NCBI GenBank assembly: GCA_902805475.1
Contig: CADCSX010000023.1
Coordinates: 62,001-126,000, forward strand
Length of the DNA: 64,000 nucleotides
Reading direction: 5' to 3'
Source of the DNA: Entonaema liquescens
Taxonomy: Eukaryota; Ascomycota; Sordariomycetes; Xylariales; Xylariaceae
A program made the translations under genes and the position numbers. Under the pieces are notes generated by a model. The model was not told the origin of the DNA and searched no databases. It saw only the letters and a program-made list of their open reading frames with translations. Of this stretch, positions 11,958-25,155 are shown piece after piece (within the stretch, counting starts at the first letter, position 1; every line of letters begins with the position of its first letter).

Positions 11958-14383
11958 TAAAGATTATTATATATTTTTTATAACTTTATATATTTTAATT
12001 AATATTTAAAATTTATTAATTAAATTTTTAAATTATATAAATAATATAAATAAAATATATTAAAATTAAAATATAATTTAATATTATTACGGTTAAAATG
12101 TACAATTAAAAATCATGTAAATAATTAATAAAAGTAATTATTTATTTAATTTAATATTTAAATTAAAATTTAATTTTATATATATAAAACTTTATAATAT
12201 ATTATAATAATAAATTATTATTTATTTTAAAAATTATAATTTAAAATCTTTTAAATTTTATTTTTTTTATTTAAATATTAAAAAATTTTATTAATATTTA
12301 ATTATAATAATATTAAAATACGTTATAACAAAACAAATTATTATTTTTTTAATAAAAGTAATAAAAAATATAATATAAAATTATATTTATTACATTTTTA
12401 TTATATAATATATATTTAAAACATATTTAAATTTATTTTTTAAAATATTATATAATTTTTTCGGATAATTATTTTTAATATTTTAAACTTTTTTAAAAAT
12501 TTTTATAATAATAAAAAAAATATATTTTATTAATAATTTATATTAAAAAAAATTTATAATAAATTTAAATTTGTTAATTATTAATAAATATAAAAGTTTA
12601 TTTTTAAAAATTTATTATTTATATAAATAATAAAATTATTTAAAAAAAATTTTATAATTTTTTATTAATAAGTTTTTTTTATATATTTTAATATTTAAAA
12701 AAAACATTAAAATTATATATAAATTATTTAATAATAATTTAAAAAATTTAAAAATATTTTTTATAATAAATAAAATAATTTATTTTTATATTAAATTAAT
12801 TTTTTATTAAAAATTATATTTTAAAATATTATTTAACTATTTTAAATAAAATACAAATAATTTTTATAAAATAATAAAAAAAAATAAAAATAAAAGTTAA
12901 ATATCGTTTAAAAATTATTTTAAAGTTTTTATTAAAATTAAATTATTAAATATTAATAATTTAATATTTTTTATAAATTAAAAATAAAATATTTTATAAA
13001 AAAATAATAATAAAATATATAACAAAAAAAAACTATATTAAAAAAAATAATATTAATTATAAAATAAATAAAACAAATTAAATATAAAAAAAAAGTTTTT
13101 AATAAAAATAATATTAAAAAAAAAATTTTATTCTATATATATAATTTTATAAATAAACATTTATAAATTAAAAAACATTAATTATTAATATATTAATATT
13201 TAAAAATATATAAATTTTTATACGTTAAAATAAATAAGTTTTTTTTTAATAATATAAATTAAAATTTTTTATGTTAATATATTAAATTATTTTTATTAAA
13301 GTTTTTTTTAATTTATTAAAATTTTAAATTAATAAATTATTTATTTATATAAAATTAATAAAAAATTTTACGTAATTAATATTATATTATTTTATATAAA
13401 TATTTTATTATATTAATATAATTTTTAATATTAATTATAATAATTTTAATATAATCGCGAAATTTACCGTTATAAATTTTTAAAATCATTTTTTATATTT
13501 ATTTAACATTTTTTTAAATGTTCAAACATATAAAACATTTTTATTAATAATTTCGAAATTTATTAAAATAAAAAATATTTAAATATTTTTTTATTAAAAT
13601 ATTATTTTTATAAAATTTATTATTTCCCATTTTTTTATTATATAATTAAAATATTAAATAAAAATTATTATAATTTAATTAAAAAAATAATTTAATAATT
13701 TTTATAATTTATTTATATTTTTTTATTTAATTAAATCGTTATTTATAATTTAAACTTACGTTTATATAAAACTTTTTAATTATAATATTATAAAAAAAAA
13801 TATTATTATAAATAATAAAAATATTAATAATAATAAATTTAAATTATTATATATAAATATAAATTTAAATAAATTATAAAATAAAATAAAATAATAACTT
13901 ATTATAAATAATTTAATTACTTTAATAAAAAATATTATATTAATATTATATATATTATTATAATAAAATTTTTTAAATTATTATAATAATAATTTTTTTA
14001 ATTTTATTAATTTATATTATAATAAATTTAATAATATTAATTAATATTAATAAATATATACGTAAAAAAAATAATAATAAAATAATAATAAATAAATAAA
14101 TAAATTAAAATTAATATATTAATAATATTTAAAAAAGAAAATTATTTATTATTAAAAAATAAAAAAACGTATTTTTTATATAATTTAAAATATATAAATA
14201 TTTTTTTATATTAAATATATATTATTACGTAATACGTACAATTATCATTTAACCATTATTAAATATATATTATATTATAATATATATAATTATTATTTAA
14301 TTATTAAATTTATTTATTTATTATTATTTTAAAATTATTTTTTTATATATATATTTATTAATATATAATTAAAAAAGATTTTT

Positions 14384-14510
14384 AAAAATATAATTATATA
14401 ATATAATTAAATAATTAAATTTAAATTTTATTTTATAATAAAATATATAAATATTTTTTATATATTCGTAATTTTATTTTAATTTAATTATTATAAATAT
14501 AATAATAATA
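14384..14510. repeat. Dispersed AT-rich repeat A, copy 1
   Basis: About 125 bp, nearly identical to 36942-37070 in the second AT-rich block. The shared core is TTAAATTTAAATTTTATTTT followed by ATAATAAAATATATAAATAT. Confidence 0.65.
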
Positions 14511-14631
14511 ATTAATAATTAATTATTTTTTTTATATTTAAAAATATTTTTTTATTTTTTTATTAATTTAATATATAAAAAAAAATTATATTTTAATATA
14601 AATAAATATATATATATATAAATAATTATTA

Positions 14632-14810
14632 AGTTAATAATTATATAATTACCACGTGATATATTACGTAATTAATTATTTATATAAAATGTTAATAAAA
14701 TAATTTATATAAACGTAATTAATATAATTATTATAATAATATTAAAAATTATTATTATTTTATTAACTCGTATATTATATATAATATTTTATTTTTATTT
14801 ATTTAATATT
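14632..14810. repeat. Dispersed AT-rich repeat B, copy 1
   Basis: About 180 bp including ACCACGTGATATATTACGTA and TATAAAATGTTAATAAAATA. It recurs at 15931-16105 and, in a shortened form, at 36702-36820. Confidence 0.65.
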
Positions 14811-14859
14811 ATTTAATAATTAATAAAATATTTTAATTAATTATTTATTACGTTACGCC

Positions 14860-15080
14860 GGATTTTATTTATTTTTAAATAATTACAAAAAAAATTTAAT
14901 AATATTTATTTATTAAATTATACCGAATTTTATTTATTTGTAAATAATTATAAAAAAAATTTAATTATTTTTAAATTACGTTAAATTTTATTTACTTATA
15001 AACAATTACGAAAAATATTATTTATTATCGATAAAATATTTAAAATATATTATATTTTATTAATAAATAATTACAAAAAA
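14860..15080. repeat. Degenerate ~60-bp tandem repeat, about four units
   Basis: Units start near 14860, 14924, 14981 and 15045. Each has the form A/TTTTTATTTATTT..TAAATAATTA followed by an A run. CpG differences between units (CCGGA, CCGAA, CGTTAA) suggest that they diverged by C-to-T changes. Confidence 0.6.
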
Positions 15081-15180
15081 AGTTTATGTTATTTTAAAAA
15101 TTTTAAAGTTTTTTAATAAATTAAAATTTTATATTTTATTACGTATTAATGATATTTATATACGTTTATTATATTTAAAA

Positions 15181-15620
15181 TTTCGTTATTATATATAAAA
15201 AATTAATAAATGTTAATTGGTAATTATATATTATTAAAGTTATTAATTAATGTATTTTTCGAAATTAAATAATTATATAATATTAAAATTATTTAATTAA
15301 AAAATTATTAAAAACATACGTTTACGAAATTAAATTAATAATATCGATTAATTATAAAATAAATTTAGTATTTAATAATTATAATTAAATTTATTATATT
15401 CGAGATTTTATTTATATATAATAAATTAATAAATATTAATTAATAATTAAATAATATTAAAATGATTAATTAATGTAAATTTCGAAATTAAATAATTATA
15501 TAATATTAAAATTATTTAATTAAAAAATTATTAAATATATACGTTTATTAATTAAATTAATGTTATAATTAATTACGATACGAATTTATTATTAATAATT
15601 ATTTTTGATTTTTACGATTA
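15181..15620. repeat. Two tandem copies of a 223-bp repeat
   Basis: The segment TTTCGAAATTAAATAATTAT and what follows (ATAATATTAAAATTATTTAA, then ATACGTTTA) occurs at 15258 and again at 15481, exactly 223 bp apart. The upstream AATTAATAAA (15201 and 15424) keeps the same offset. The unit is non-coding. Confidence 0.75.
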
Positions 15621-15930
15621 ATTAAAATATATATTTTATTAAAAACTTTATTTAAAATTTTTAATAACTTTTAATGATTTTTAATGATTTTTAATGATTT
15701 TTATTTAATAATTTTATTAAATCGTTTTTATTTACCCGAATTTATTAAATAAATTAATTACAATTACGATTATAATAATAATAATTAATAAATTAAACAA
15801 CGTTGAAATTATTAATAAATTAAAATATGTTAAATTTAAAAAATTTAATAATTTTAAAATTATAATTAAAATTGTAAATATATTATAATTACGTTATATT
15901 AAAATAAAAAAAATTCTTTATTAATGTTAA

Positions 15931-16105
15931 ATTAATAATTATATAATTATTACGTGACGTATTACGTAAGTAATTACTTATATAAAATGTTAATTAAATA
16001 ATTTATATAAATATAATTAATATAATTATTATAATAATATTAAAAATTATTATTATTTTATTAATTTATATATTATATATAATATTTTACTTTTATTTAT
16101 TTAAT
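15931..16105. repeat. Dispersed AT-rich repeat B, copy 2
   Basis: Same order of blocks as copy 1 (TTACGTGACGTATTACGTAA, then ATAAAATGTTAATTAAATAA), 1299 bp downstream. C/T differences between the copies fit independent RIP. Confidence 0.65.
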
Positions 16106-16501
16106 AATAATAATAAATAAATAAATAAATTAAAATTAATATATTAATAAAATAAATATTTAAAATATAATTATATATTAATATATTTTTTATTTTTAAA
16201 TTAATATTATTTATATTTATTTTTATAATTAAAAAATATTAAATAAAAATATTAATAATTATAATTTTAAATAATATATATTATAAATTTAATAAAATAA
16301 TTTTAAATTAATAATATAATTATTTTTTTAAAAAAAAATTAAAATTTATTATTAAATTATTATAAATTTTTAATTCGTATATTTATATTTATATAATATT
16401 AAAATTAAATAATTTATAATAAAATTTAAAATAAATTAATTTATATAAATTATTAATAATAATTATAAAATAAAAATTTAATATTATATTTATAAAATAT
16501 A

Positions 16502-16830
16502 AAAAATAATTTTTATTTTATTATTTAAAATTAATATTATATATATATATATATATATATTATTATTTTTTATATATTTATAAAATATTATATTATAATA
16601 TTATAATTTTTAATATTAAAAATACGTTTTAATATTTATTGAAATTTTTAAAATATTATTATTATATAAATATATAATAATAATATTAATATTTAAAATA
16701 TTTTTTATTTTATTATTTAAAATTAATATAATAATTTTTATTTTTTTTTCGTTTTTTTTTATATATTTATAAAATATTATATTTATTAAAATTATTATAA
16801 TTAAATACGTTACGATTAAATTTTATTTTT
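16502..16830. repeat. Two direct copies (offset 192 bp) with an (AT)n run
   Basis: TTTTATTTTATTATTTAAAA at 16511 recurs at 16703, and both are followed by TTATATATTTATAAAATATT-like sequence. The first copy carries an (AT)n run at about 16538-16562. Confidence 0.55.
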
Positions 16831-17015
16831 AATTTAATTAAAATATTAATAATTATTTTATTTAAATAAACTTTTATTTATTTAATTAAAAAACGTTATT
16901 ATATTATTTTTATTAAATTATATTAATTATTAATTATTTTTTAATTTAATTTCAAATTAATTTATTGTAAATTATATGGTTATTTATATTGTTTAATTAA
17001 TAATGAATTTAAAAA

Positions 17016-18540
17016 TAATATAACGAGAAAAGTATAACACGAGGAACCATGTGGTTTAACCCCATTGAGATAAAGTTTTATGTCGCCGCACTAAAATTGG
17101 TTGGAATATCTTTACGCCAATGCTATCTTTCAAAATGGTAACTCCGAAAAGTAGTTATAATGAAATATTCACCGTCATACAATATACGCTTTCCACTTAG
17201 GAGTCCGCGTAATATATCACAAGACCAATCTATAGTGGTATCTAGCTGCATAGGTAGATTATTAGCCAAGGGTCTAGTATGTAGTATAATTACTTGTACT
17301 GACGTCGAACCTCTGCCGAAGTAGACAGAGGGATAGCTTCATTACACAGGTCTAGTAGCTAATAGCTACCTCTTTTCGGGAAGCCCAATTTCCTGACATC
17401 ATTTGTTAATATTGCGCGTCCATCTTACGGCAGATTTTAGATATGTCATACTTACTATACTTCTAGTAAGAAATAAACGCACATTGTCAGAGTGCCGCGC
17501 TGCTCAAAGACTTACACTTGGTGCCTTAATATCTGCGCTCACTCTCGCCCGTGTGTTTGAGCAACTCTCGGATATCTAACCGAATGATGAAAAAAATTGA
17601 AAAATAAAAATTGAAGAATAAAACAATAAACGCCTGTAGATAGATAGATTGTCATCCTGTTGAATACAAGCATGGAGCTAAACGACTCAGCTATCGTATG
17701 TGGAATAAAATGGATATCGACAAGATTTTTTGATTCTAAACTTGGTGGAACTATCGCTAGTTATTACCTTAAGAATTTGCTAGCCGTAAGATTCGACGTG
17801 TATCCAGCTGATCTTATTATCTCTCCAAATTGATTCTTCTACTTGTTCTACTGGCGTAATACCGGACCTAGGGTAAACCTCGTATTGTATTTCCATCTTA
17901 GGGGGCTCGTAAACTGAAGCACATATCGACGTTCGAGACGATTTTAACTGCGACTGTGGAGGGTTGGGAATAAGATCACCGAGAAGATTCCCGGAGATAT
18001 ACGACTGCAATGACTTGCTTATTATTCCATGATTACCCTGATAGAATAGTCAACACGTCTAACTGGTGCCCACTTCACTTGGGGTTACAAGACCTTAATC
18101 TCGCATTAGTGTTGTGTCATTTCCTAAGACACGTAGTCAGAGCTTCGTTAAGCCACATAGATAATCATAGCAAGATAGCCTATCCAGCCATCGAATCAAA
18201 TAGCGTATGGATCTTCGTAATACTGATATAGTTACATCTGATCAAATACTCCCTCCACCTCCCCCGCTCTCCCCACATCCTGAGTCCCGTAGAGTCCCGT
18301 AGAGTCCCGTCACGGCTCGACCCGGCTGACGTACGAGCGGCAGATTACATTCCCGAGGAATGGCGACGTTAGTTCACTTGATTCCGGTCTAGAGAGTAGG
18401 AAGGTCCTCAGCAATGCGAAAGTCGGTACGCGATATAAATCGAGCCTGCTCTACCGAACGGTATTTACTAGACGCTTGAGGAGTCGGGTTGCAAAAGGAA
18501 AGAAGAAGAAAAAAAGAAAAAGAGAAAAATCGTACGCATC
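17016..18540. other. Intergenic spacer upstream of the MFS gene
   Basis: Normal base composition returns at about 17016. There is no convincing gene. A minus-strand frame at 17780-18010 has protein-like composition but no domain I recognise. A 10-bp unit AGAGTCCCGT is repeated three times at 18281-18310, about 230 bp before the MFS start. The A-rich run at about 18495-18530 is probably the 5' untranslated leader of that gene. Confidence 0.55.
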
Positions 18541-20578
18541 ATGGAGAAGCTCGACGGGGAAGTCGAATACCAGCGGGAAATAATTGCGGATGCACCAAGG
18601 AGCCGCGGCGTCGACGAAAAGCAGGCCGCCTTGTTTAGAAAGTTTTCAGCAGCGAGCCCGGATTGGCATCGCGGCATAACGAAGAGGCTCACCAAGAAAG
18701 TCGATCTCCACCTGCTCCCGATGCTAATGTTGATGTATATGCTCAACTTCTTGGATCGAAAGTAAGTCACGAGAAGCTCCCGCGCCGAATATTTCTTGGG
18801 GAATTTCTAAAAAAGGGGGATAGCAACCTCTCGCAAGCACGTCTCGGAACGCTGGAGGAAGACCTCGGCATGAAGGGAACAGATTTCAACCTCGCGACGA
18901 GCATCCTGTTCGTCGGGTATATTCTCATGCAGCTCCCGTCAAATCTTCTCATCACCCGCGTGCCACCCTCGATCTATCTCGGCATAGCTATGACTATATG
19001 GGGAGCTATCTCTACGGCTCAAGCGGCGACTCGCACATTTGCCTCTTTAGTCGTCTGCCGATTTTTCCTCGGATTTGGTACGTAACATATTGATGAGCGA
19101 CGAAGAAGATAATTTGCCTTATGCCGTGCTGATGTCCCCACGAATTGCGTCTCGACGCGCGAGAAATATGACTACTGCAAAACGACATGCTACTTGAACA
19201 CATACGCTAATGTACCTAATCTATAGCGGAAGCGCCCTTCTTCCCAGGCGCGATTTTCCTCATGTCAAGCTGGTATACCCGAAAAGAGCTCGCCCTGAGG
19301 ATCGCGTGGTTCTACTGCGGCCACTCGGTAGCCAACGCTTTTGGCGGTCTTCTAGGCGCTGGCGTGCTGGGGAATCTTAGCGGCGCGCACGGCATCTCTG
19401 GATGGTAAGTATATATCGACAGCCCAAGAATTTGGGGTACGACGAGACGAGACTAACTGAGAAAGGCGGTGGCTCTTCATAATCGAGGGTAGCATAACGA
19501 TATTTTCCGCCATCTGCTCCGCCTTCATCTTGCCAAACTACCCAGCTACGACGAAATGGTTGTCCGCGGAGGAACGCGCGTACGCACAGTGGCGTCTCGT
19601 CGAAGACGCGGGAGAGGTGGACGTGGCCGACGCCTCGTCTATCAGAGAAGGGGTGATGCTAGCACTGCGCGATCCGCGCCTGTACCTATTCACGTTGCTG
19701 CAGCATGCGTCGCTGCTCTCGCAGACTTTCCAGTACTTCTTCCCGACCATCCTCCAGACGTTGGGGTACGGCAACATCGAAACTCTGCTCCTGACAGCGC
19801 CGGTCTGGGCGGTATGCTTCCTAGTCTCCTTGGTCGTGACGTATACGTCGGGGCGCTTCTCAGACCGCAGCATTCACATCGTATGCTTGATACTAATTTC
19901 CGCTGCGGGCAACATCATCGTGGTGGCCACGCTCAACAAGGGAGCCCGTTTCTTCGCCTTGTTCCTCTTACCGATGGGCGCGGTTCCTGCTTATCAGGTA
20001 ATCTCCCCTGTTCTCCCCTGTTCCCCTCGGTTTTTCTTCAGTAGGCCTAAAGGATCAGTTCTATTGAAACTTGTGGACGTGGCTGATTTGGAAAACGTAA
20101 AAAACCCTAGATTATTCTCGCCTGGGTAGCTAACAGTTTCCCGCGTCCGCTGGTCAAGCGCAGCGCCTGCATATCTTTTGCCAATATGGTTGGCAACTCG
20201 GCCAACATCTACGGTACTTACATGTACGTACCCAAATTTCATCACACCGATTTATGCACATGACCCCGTGATATGACCTAGACACTAAGCAGAACGCGGA
20301 ACACGCGTGGAGTGTGTATGTATGTAGCGAGAGCGCTGACCGCAGACTGTTTGATTCAAAGGTATCCATCTGTCGACGGGCCTCGATACCTCGTCGGTGG
20401 GAGCGCCACGGCAGCCGACGCGGTTCTCGTCGCCGTCCTAGCAATCGTGGCGAGGCTTGTGCTGCAGAAGCAGAATCGGAAACTAGCTGACCGCGACGCT
20501 TTCGAGTCTGGCGAGCTCCAGGCGCAGCCCGGGGACACGAATGCGACTGCTCCGGTTGGCTTTAGGTATATCCTGTAG
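18541..20578 (+). CDS. MFS transporter, anion:cation symporter (Dal5/Tna1-like) family
   Basis: Six exons: 18541-18761, 18824-19077, 19227-19404, 19466-19997, 20111-20223 and 20362-20578, giving 504 residues with phase kept at all five junctions. Intron ends are all GT...AG, for example GTAAGT at 18762 and 19405. Family marks are the early loop DLHLLPMLMLMYMLNFLDRNNLSQARLG spanning intron 1, then GYILMQLPSNLLITR, the FFLGFAEAPFFPGA segment spanning intron 2, SSWYTRKELALRIAWFY, the long central loop, AWVANSFPRPLVKR, and GNSANIYGTYMYPSVDGPRY. This is the fungal ACS/allantoate-permease pattern of twelve membrane helices in the plasma membrane, importing organic anions such as ureides, vitamins or nicotinate. 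The exact substrate cannot be told. The C-terminal tail (about 40 residues) is hydrophilic. No lesion is seen. Confidence 0.85.
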
Positions 20579-22088
20579 AACCGAATAGGCTATCCCGTTA
20601 AATATTGGCTGGTTGGACGTCTTGTTCTGTAGGGCTTGCTGATCTCTTGCTGTGCACCGGAGAGTAAGAGTAAGGTGTATACGAGGCTGGGCGTTGATGT
20701 GTGGCGTATTCTCGAGTGGTCTATGTACCTACTATTCGTCGCCGATCTTTCAATAGACTTTCTGATGGCCGGAATATATCGACCGCGATTGGAGTGATGC
20801 AGATTGTCCGGGGGTGCGGCAAACACTTCTCGACGCCTCAAATGCTACCCTACAATATTTATTTTAATATTGAGCCATCCGATCATGCTGTCAAACTTAA
20901 GCCCCTCACTCTTCGCAGAAGCCACCGAGTGTACAAGGGAATTTATGGGTGGAATACTCAGTGAGAAACTCACCAACCGCAAGCATGCACGACAAGAGCG
21001 AGAAAAAAATAATTATCCACGGGGTTTCCTCATCCAAGTTAGACGCTATCTCGATCTAACTACGTAGCAAGGCTATTCATGTACATGATCTCCTCGTCGC
21101 CCCCAAGGACTACAAAAGACCCGGCGAGCGGAGTCCAAGTTAGCCCTTGTGAGCCGGAGGCTGCGGTCATCGCTGATGATCGACCCAGCAAGCCAATGTC
21201 GCCCCCTCATCCACCAGGCAGAGTGGTTGTGCTCCGTGGCATCATCGTTCTCCTCCTATTCTCTCGATCCTCAAAAGTTAGACAAAACGATGTACAACAG
21301 GTAGAGTAATGCACACAGAGCCGTTGCGGGAGGCGATCCTCTTCCGTCAATTCTTGTTTTTTTCTTTTCCCTACACTCCAAGCGCCGATGCAATAATATG
21401 CAGGTAAACAATAAGGATTACCAATTAGAAGAAAAAAAATTAACAGGTCCCGTTCTCCAAGTTCCAATGCCGCGCGATTTCGAAACTTTTGTTTTCTGAC
21501 ACGCAACCGGTACAGCATCCGCCCTCGAGACGCTGGGCGTATGAATTCTGTATGTGAGGAATAAGGGGCACAAAAAGAAGGGAAGAAAATGAGTAATTCT
21601 GTGTAATGTCCCGAGAACCGGCATTTTCTGTCGATCCTAGCCGCGTATGTGCAGATGCATAACGTAGGTCGCCGATATTGCGCAATACCAGCGCTGGACA
21701 CACCAAGAAATGGTCCGGGCAGTGAATTATATGCAGGGGGCTGCTTTCGGTCTCGGGCCGAAGCAGCGTAGCGAATATTATGATCCAGGGAATTTTTTTT
21801 TAATAAATAAACATTTTCGAATTCGATACGCCAACGCCCATGCGATGCATGCGAATGCCGGTAGGGCGGGCTGGTACTCTCGTCGCGGTCGTCCTCTAAG
21901 TGGTATCCAAGTAAATGAGCAAATGGTATCTCTCTATGCTGCAAGACATAAGATAGAAAAAAAAGAAAAAAAAAAGTAATGGAAAATGAGCGTAAGTGAC
22001 ATCAGAGTCGTAGTCGTCATTAGGTAGTATGCATGGTCGTAACAGAGGTCAATCCGAGCTGGTGACCGCGTAATGTAGCGCGAGGCTT
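20579..22088. other. Intergenic spacer between convergent genes
   Basis: 3' flanks of the MFS gene and of the Pro/Ser-rich gene, which face each other. Open frames here (for example minus 21207-21944) overlap each other in several frames, have low-complexity or random composition and no domain, so I leave them out. Confidence 0.55.
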
Positions 22089-23731
22089 TTATTTCTTCAA
22101 GCCGACTTTGCCGGCGAGGTTGCGCCAGAAACTTTTACGGTCGGAACCGTCGGGGGACATCATCGCAGCCTCTCGAACCATCGGTCCGACGATATCTTCG
22201 TCGCCGCGCTCGGGAAACTTTCCCTCGGCGTAGATTCTCGGAACGGTGGTCAAGACATCCTCGTCAAACTTCTCGCAGATTATCGCTTCGCCGGTAGCCA
22301 CGATCGCCTCGGCTATCTCGTCGTGAAGGCCGCGCCAGGTGCGTTGCGTCTCGGCCCATTTAGCTTCCGTGAGCGCGTAGGTTTTAGACGTCTGACCGTA
22401 ATGCTCGCCCGTCCGAGCGAGGTGCTTGGTATAGTTTACTCGTGCCGTCTCCCAGTCCGCTCGAAATCGTCGCAGACCTTCCAAGTCGATGCTCTCGGGT
22501 TTGTACGGCTTAGGAACGATCGTGTAGTTCGCGTGGCCTAGACGGTCGGACCAGGCGTCGGGCGCGGGGAGTTGAGGAAGCTCTACCGCGCCTGGGACAA
22601 GGCGGAGAGAGGAACTCGAAGGTCTCGTGCTGAGGGGTGGAGATAATAGCCCGGACGAGTAAACTTCGTTCTCGGTCGGAGAAGCTGGAGAGGCAACGCT
22701 GGGGATTCTAACGGAGACGGCTGCATCAGGATTTGCTCAGCCGAAGCAGAGGCCATCATAGGCGGCAGAAGCGGAGTCACCGCCTGCTTACGCTCGTGCT
22801 CGATAGCTGAGAGGACGTCGCTATTTTTCTTAGAATCGGCGGTTCCATCTAAGGGCATAAAACTGTCGCTGCTTCCAAAACGAGACAAGGCAGGCGTGGG
22901 CGGAACGACGGGTTCGTTGTAGCGGTCGGCGTGGTGTCGACTACGCGCAGAGACCGAAGAGGACCGGCTTGACGCTGCTCGAGAAAAAGCTGGTCGCCGC
23001 TCGAATCCGTAGTCGGACACTGGGGAGCTGATGATGCTAGACGGCTTTGCGGACTTCCACCTCGTGAAAGATGGAAACCTAGAACCCAATCGCTGCGAGA
23101 ACCCTGCGAGCGCCGACTCGGAATTATCCCTACGCTTCTTGGACGAGCGCAGGCTGAAGCTGAAGTCACCGTCGCTGAAGAATCCTAAATCGTAGTCGCC
23201 AACGCGACTCTGAGTGTAGAAATTCGACGTGCTCTGTACCAGATCGGCGTCCCTGTGAATGCAAGGTTCGTCGCCTACAAATTAAATAGTTAGAAATGAG
23301 ATCGGCAGCGTTCCAAGTAGGTGTAACGTACATAAACAGTGATATAATTCGGAGGCGTCATCGTCATCGTCATCGTCATCGTCATAGTCAGAATCCGAAT
23401 CTTCGCATTCTATAGGCTCTTCTTTCACGTCTGGCAGTACGCGTTTGCTCGAGTTCTGCCCCGTCTGCGTTTGCGTCGGCGACGAGGAGCTCTCGGAGCT
23501 CGCTACAGTCGCGAGGTCGAAGGAAGACATGGAGCTGGAATAGCGCAGATGACCGCGCGCCGAGAAGGTCGGCGTCACCGGAGATGTCGCGTCGGACGAG
23601 AGCGAGTCGGTAGTGTAGAAATTGTATGGTACGTCGACCTCTATCTCGCGCTGGGCTGCCTCTTCCTCTTCTCTTCTTCGTCTCTCCTCCACTAATAATG
23701 GTAACTGCAGAGGTCGTAATTTGGGAGACAT
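22089..23731 (-). CDS. Conserved Pezizomycotina Pro/Ser-rich protein of unknown function, apparent frameshift
   Basis: Start ATG at 23729-23731 (MSPKLRPLQLPLLVEERRRR). Exon 1 ends at 23332. A 57-bp intron (23275-23331, GTACGT...TTTGTAG) joins LYHCL to CDEPCIHRDADLVQ. Features in order are a basic/acidic coiled segment EERRRREEEEAAQ, SPVTPTFSARGHLRYSSS, a poly-Asp run, CDEPCIHRD, SKKRR, and near the C-terminus RLGHANYTIVPKPYKP, RADWETARVNYTKHLARTGE and TSKTYALTEAKWAE. Proteins of this layout occur across Pezizomycotina, often under the label 'only prolin and serine are matching'. Function is unknown. The frame breaks once at the GGGG run 22701-22704: ILMQPSPLESP reads in one frame and SVASPASPTENE onward in another, as if one base were missing. 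This may be an assembly indel or a real mutation. Confidence 0.75.
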
Positions 23732-24762
23732 CTTGTGAAAATTAGCACGACCGCAGCGAGCACGCCGCTTTCTGGCTAGGGGCTGAGCGTACTGCAAAAA
23801 TTGCGGCGGGAGCTCTACGTGGTCGCGTTATCGTCGTTGGTATATGTAAGTCGGTATATGTAAATCGGCAGCGTTTCCTGGTGGGGTGATGATACGTCAG
23901 GGTAAATACGACATCCAGTTTGTTCTTGGCAGCGCTACGCTGGGGAATAGATTGTCGTTCGACAAGACGGAGGGAAAAATAGTGTCGTCTCTTCGGCCCT
24001 AATAAACCACGCCGTCGACTTATAGCAGGATAAAAGACCTGGTAACAAAATTCTGAATTTATGCTGGTATCCAAATATCGTGGCAGGTATTTCTCGAGAA
24101 ATAAAATAAAATAAGATACACAGCGGCTCAGAAGTATATACGTGTACCAGTTGACGCTCTACCTTGCCCTATCGACGTTCGGGTAGTCACACTGGTCCAC
24201 GTGTTCTGGGCACTGTAGCTTGGGTGTAGCTTGGGGTAGTTTGAATATTCGTGGGGTTGTAGTCAGGCTGCTGCGCTGTCTCGAGAAAGTATATCGGTTT
24301 GCCAATCAACCGGACGGTATCACGCCGATACTGACACACTATCCCCTGGCCTTCCAAAAGGTCGTCCTCTCTGCACCTTGACAAGATTGATGTGTCTGCG
24401 AGTAGCGTACGACATAAGCCAATGGAGTCTAGACGAGCGAGGCGTTGCAGTTGATATATCGTGCGAGTCCAAGTCGACCGTTATTATTCCCCAGGATCTC
24501 GGGTCGGACAGAAGAGCTTTGCTTATTGGCAGTCCCCAGACGTCACGGTTGTATTGTGCGAGGGTGGGTAGGAGTGAAAAGGAGGAAAGCTATACATATG
24601 GAAGATAGGGAAGAGGCCTTCTTTTTTTTCCCTTTTTTTTTTTCCTGAGCTGGGAAGACTACAGCAGGGTGCACTAGTTGGCTGGTGAGCATGGGAAAAA
24701 CGGGATCGAGCGGGTGGCTTTACCTTAGCTGCTTAGCCCATATTCCCCCCTCCGAACCTGGG

Positions 24763-24798
24763 ATGTTATGGATGCAATGGATGTTATGGATGTTATGG
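24763..24798. repeat. 9-bp minisatellite, four units (ATGTTATGG)
   Basis: Units ATGTTATGG, ATGCAATGG, ATGTTATGG, ATGTTATGG in tandem. Confidence 0.9.
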
Positions 24799-24869
24799 AA
24801 CGGGCAGAACAGGGTCCACTGTGTACTGAGGCCGGCCCTATCGCCCCGCCGTCTTGGACTCTTTGACAT

Positions 24870-24901
24870 CTTGCAGTCTCGCAGTCTTGCAGTCTTGCAT
24901 C
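24870..24901. repeat. 8-bp minisatellite, four units (CTTGCAGT)
   Basis: CTTGCAGT, CTCGCAGT, CTTGCAGT, CTTGCATC in tandem, about 70 bp after the previous minisatellite. Confidence 0.85.
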
Positions 24902-25118
24902 TTCCGTGGAATCATAAGCCTTACCTTTTTCTGATCCTTGTAGTCTTAGCTTGCTTAGGAGCCCGACCAACTGGGATGACACCTCGACCGCCCAGGCTGC
25001 TTACGGGTTAAGCTTAACAGCAGGGGTCTGGGGAGAGCTTCCAGCAAGCTACTGGTCCGCTCCAGGGGCAGTGGAGAGAGAAGAAGTACATGAGATTAGG
25101 AGGTATATACATGAATAT

Positions 25119-25155
25119 GTTAGGTATGTTAGGTATATTAGGTATATTAGGTACC
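25119..25155. repeat. 10-bp minisatellite (TTAGGTATAT-like)
   Basis: About four units of TTAGGTATRT ending in TTAGGTACCTAA. Related to the TACCTA-type runs found in many spacers of the window. Confidence 0.8.

Noticed and set aside
17780..18010. 76-codon minus-strand frame with protein-like composition
   Set aside because: No domain, start context or splice partner that I could recognise; the surrounding frames are closed.
21207..21944. 245-codon minus-strand frame
   Set aside because: Overlaps several other frames, irregular composition, no motifs. Probably chance in a GC-balanced spacer.
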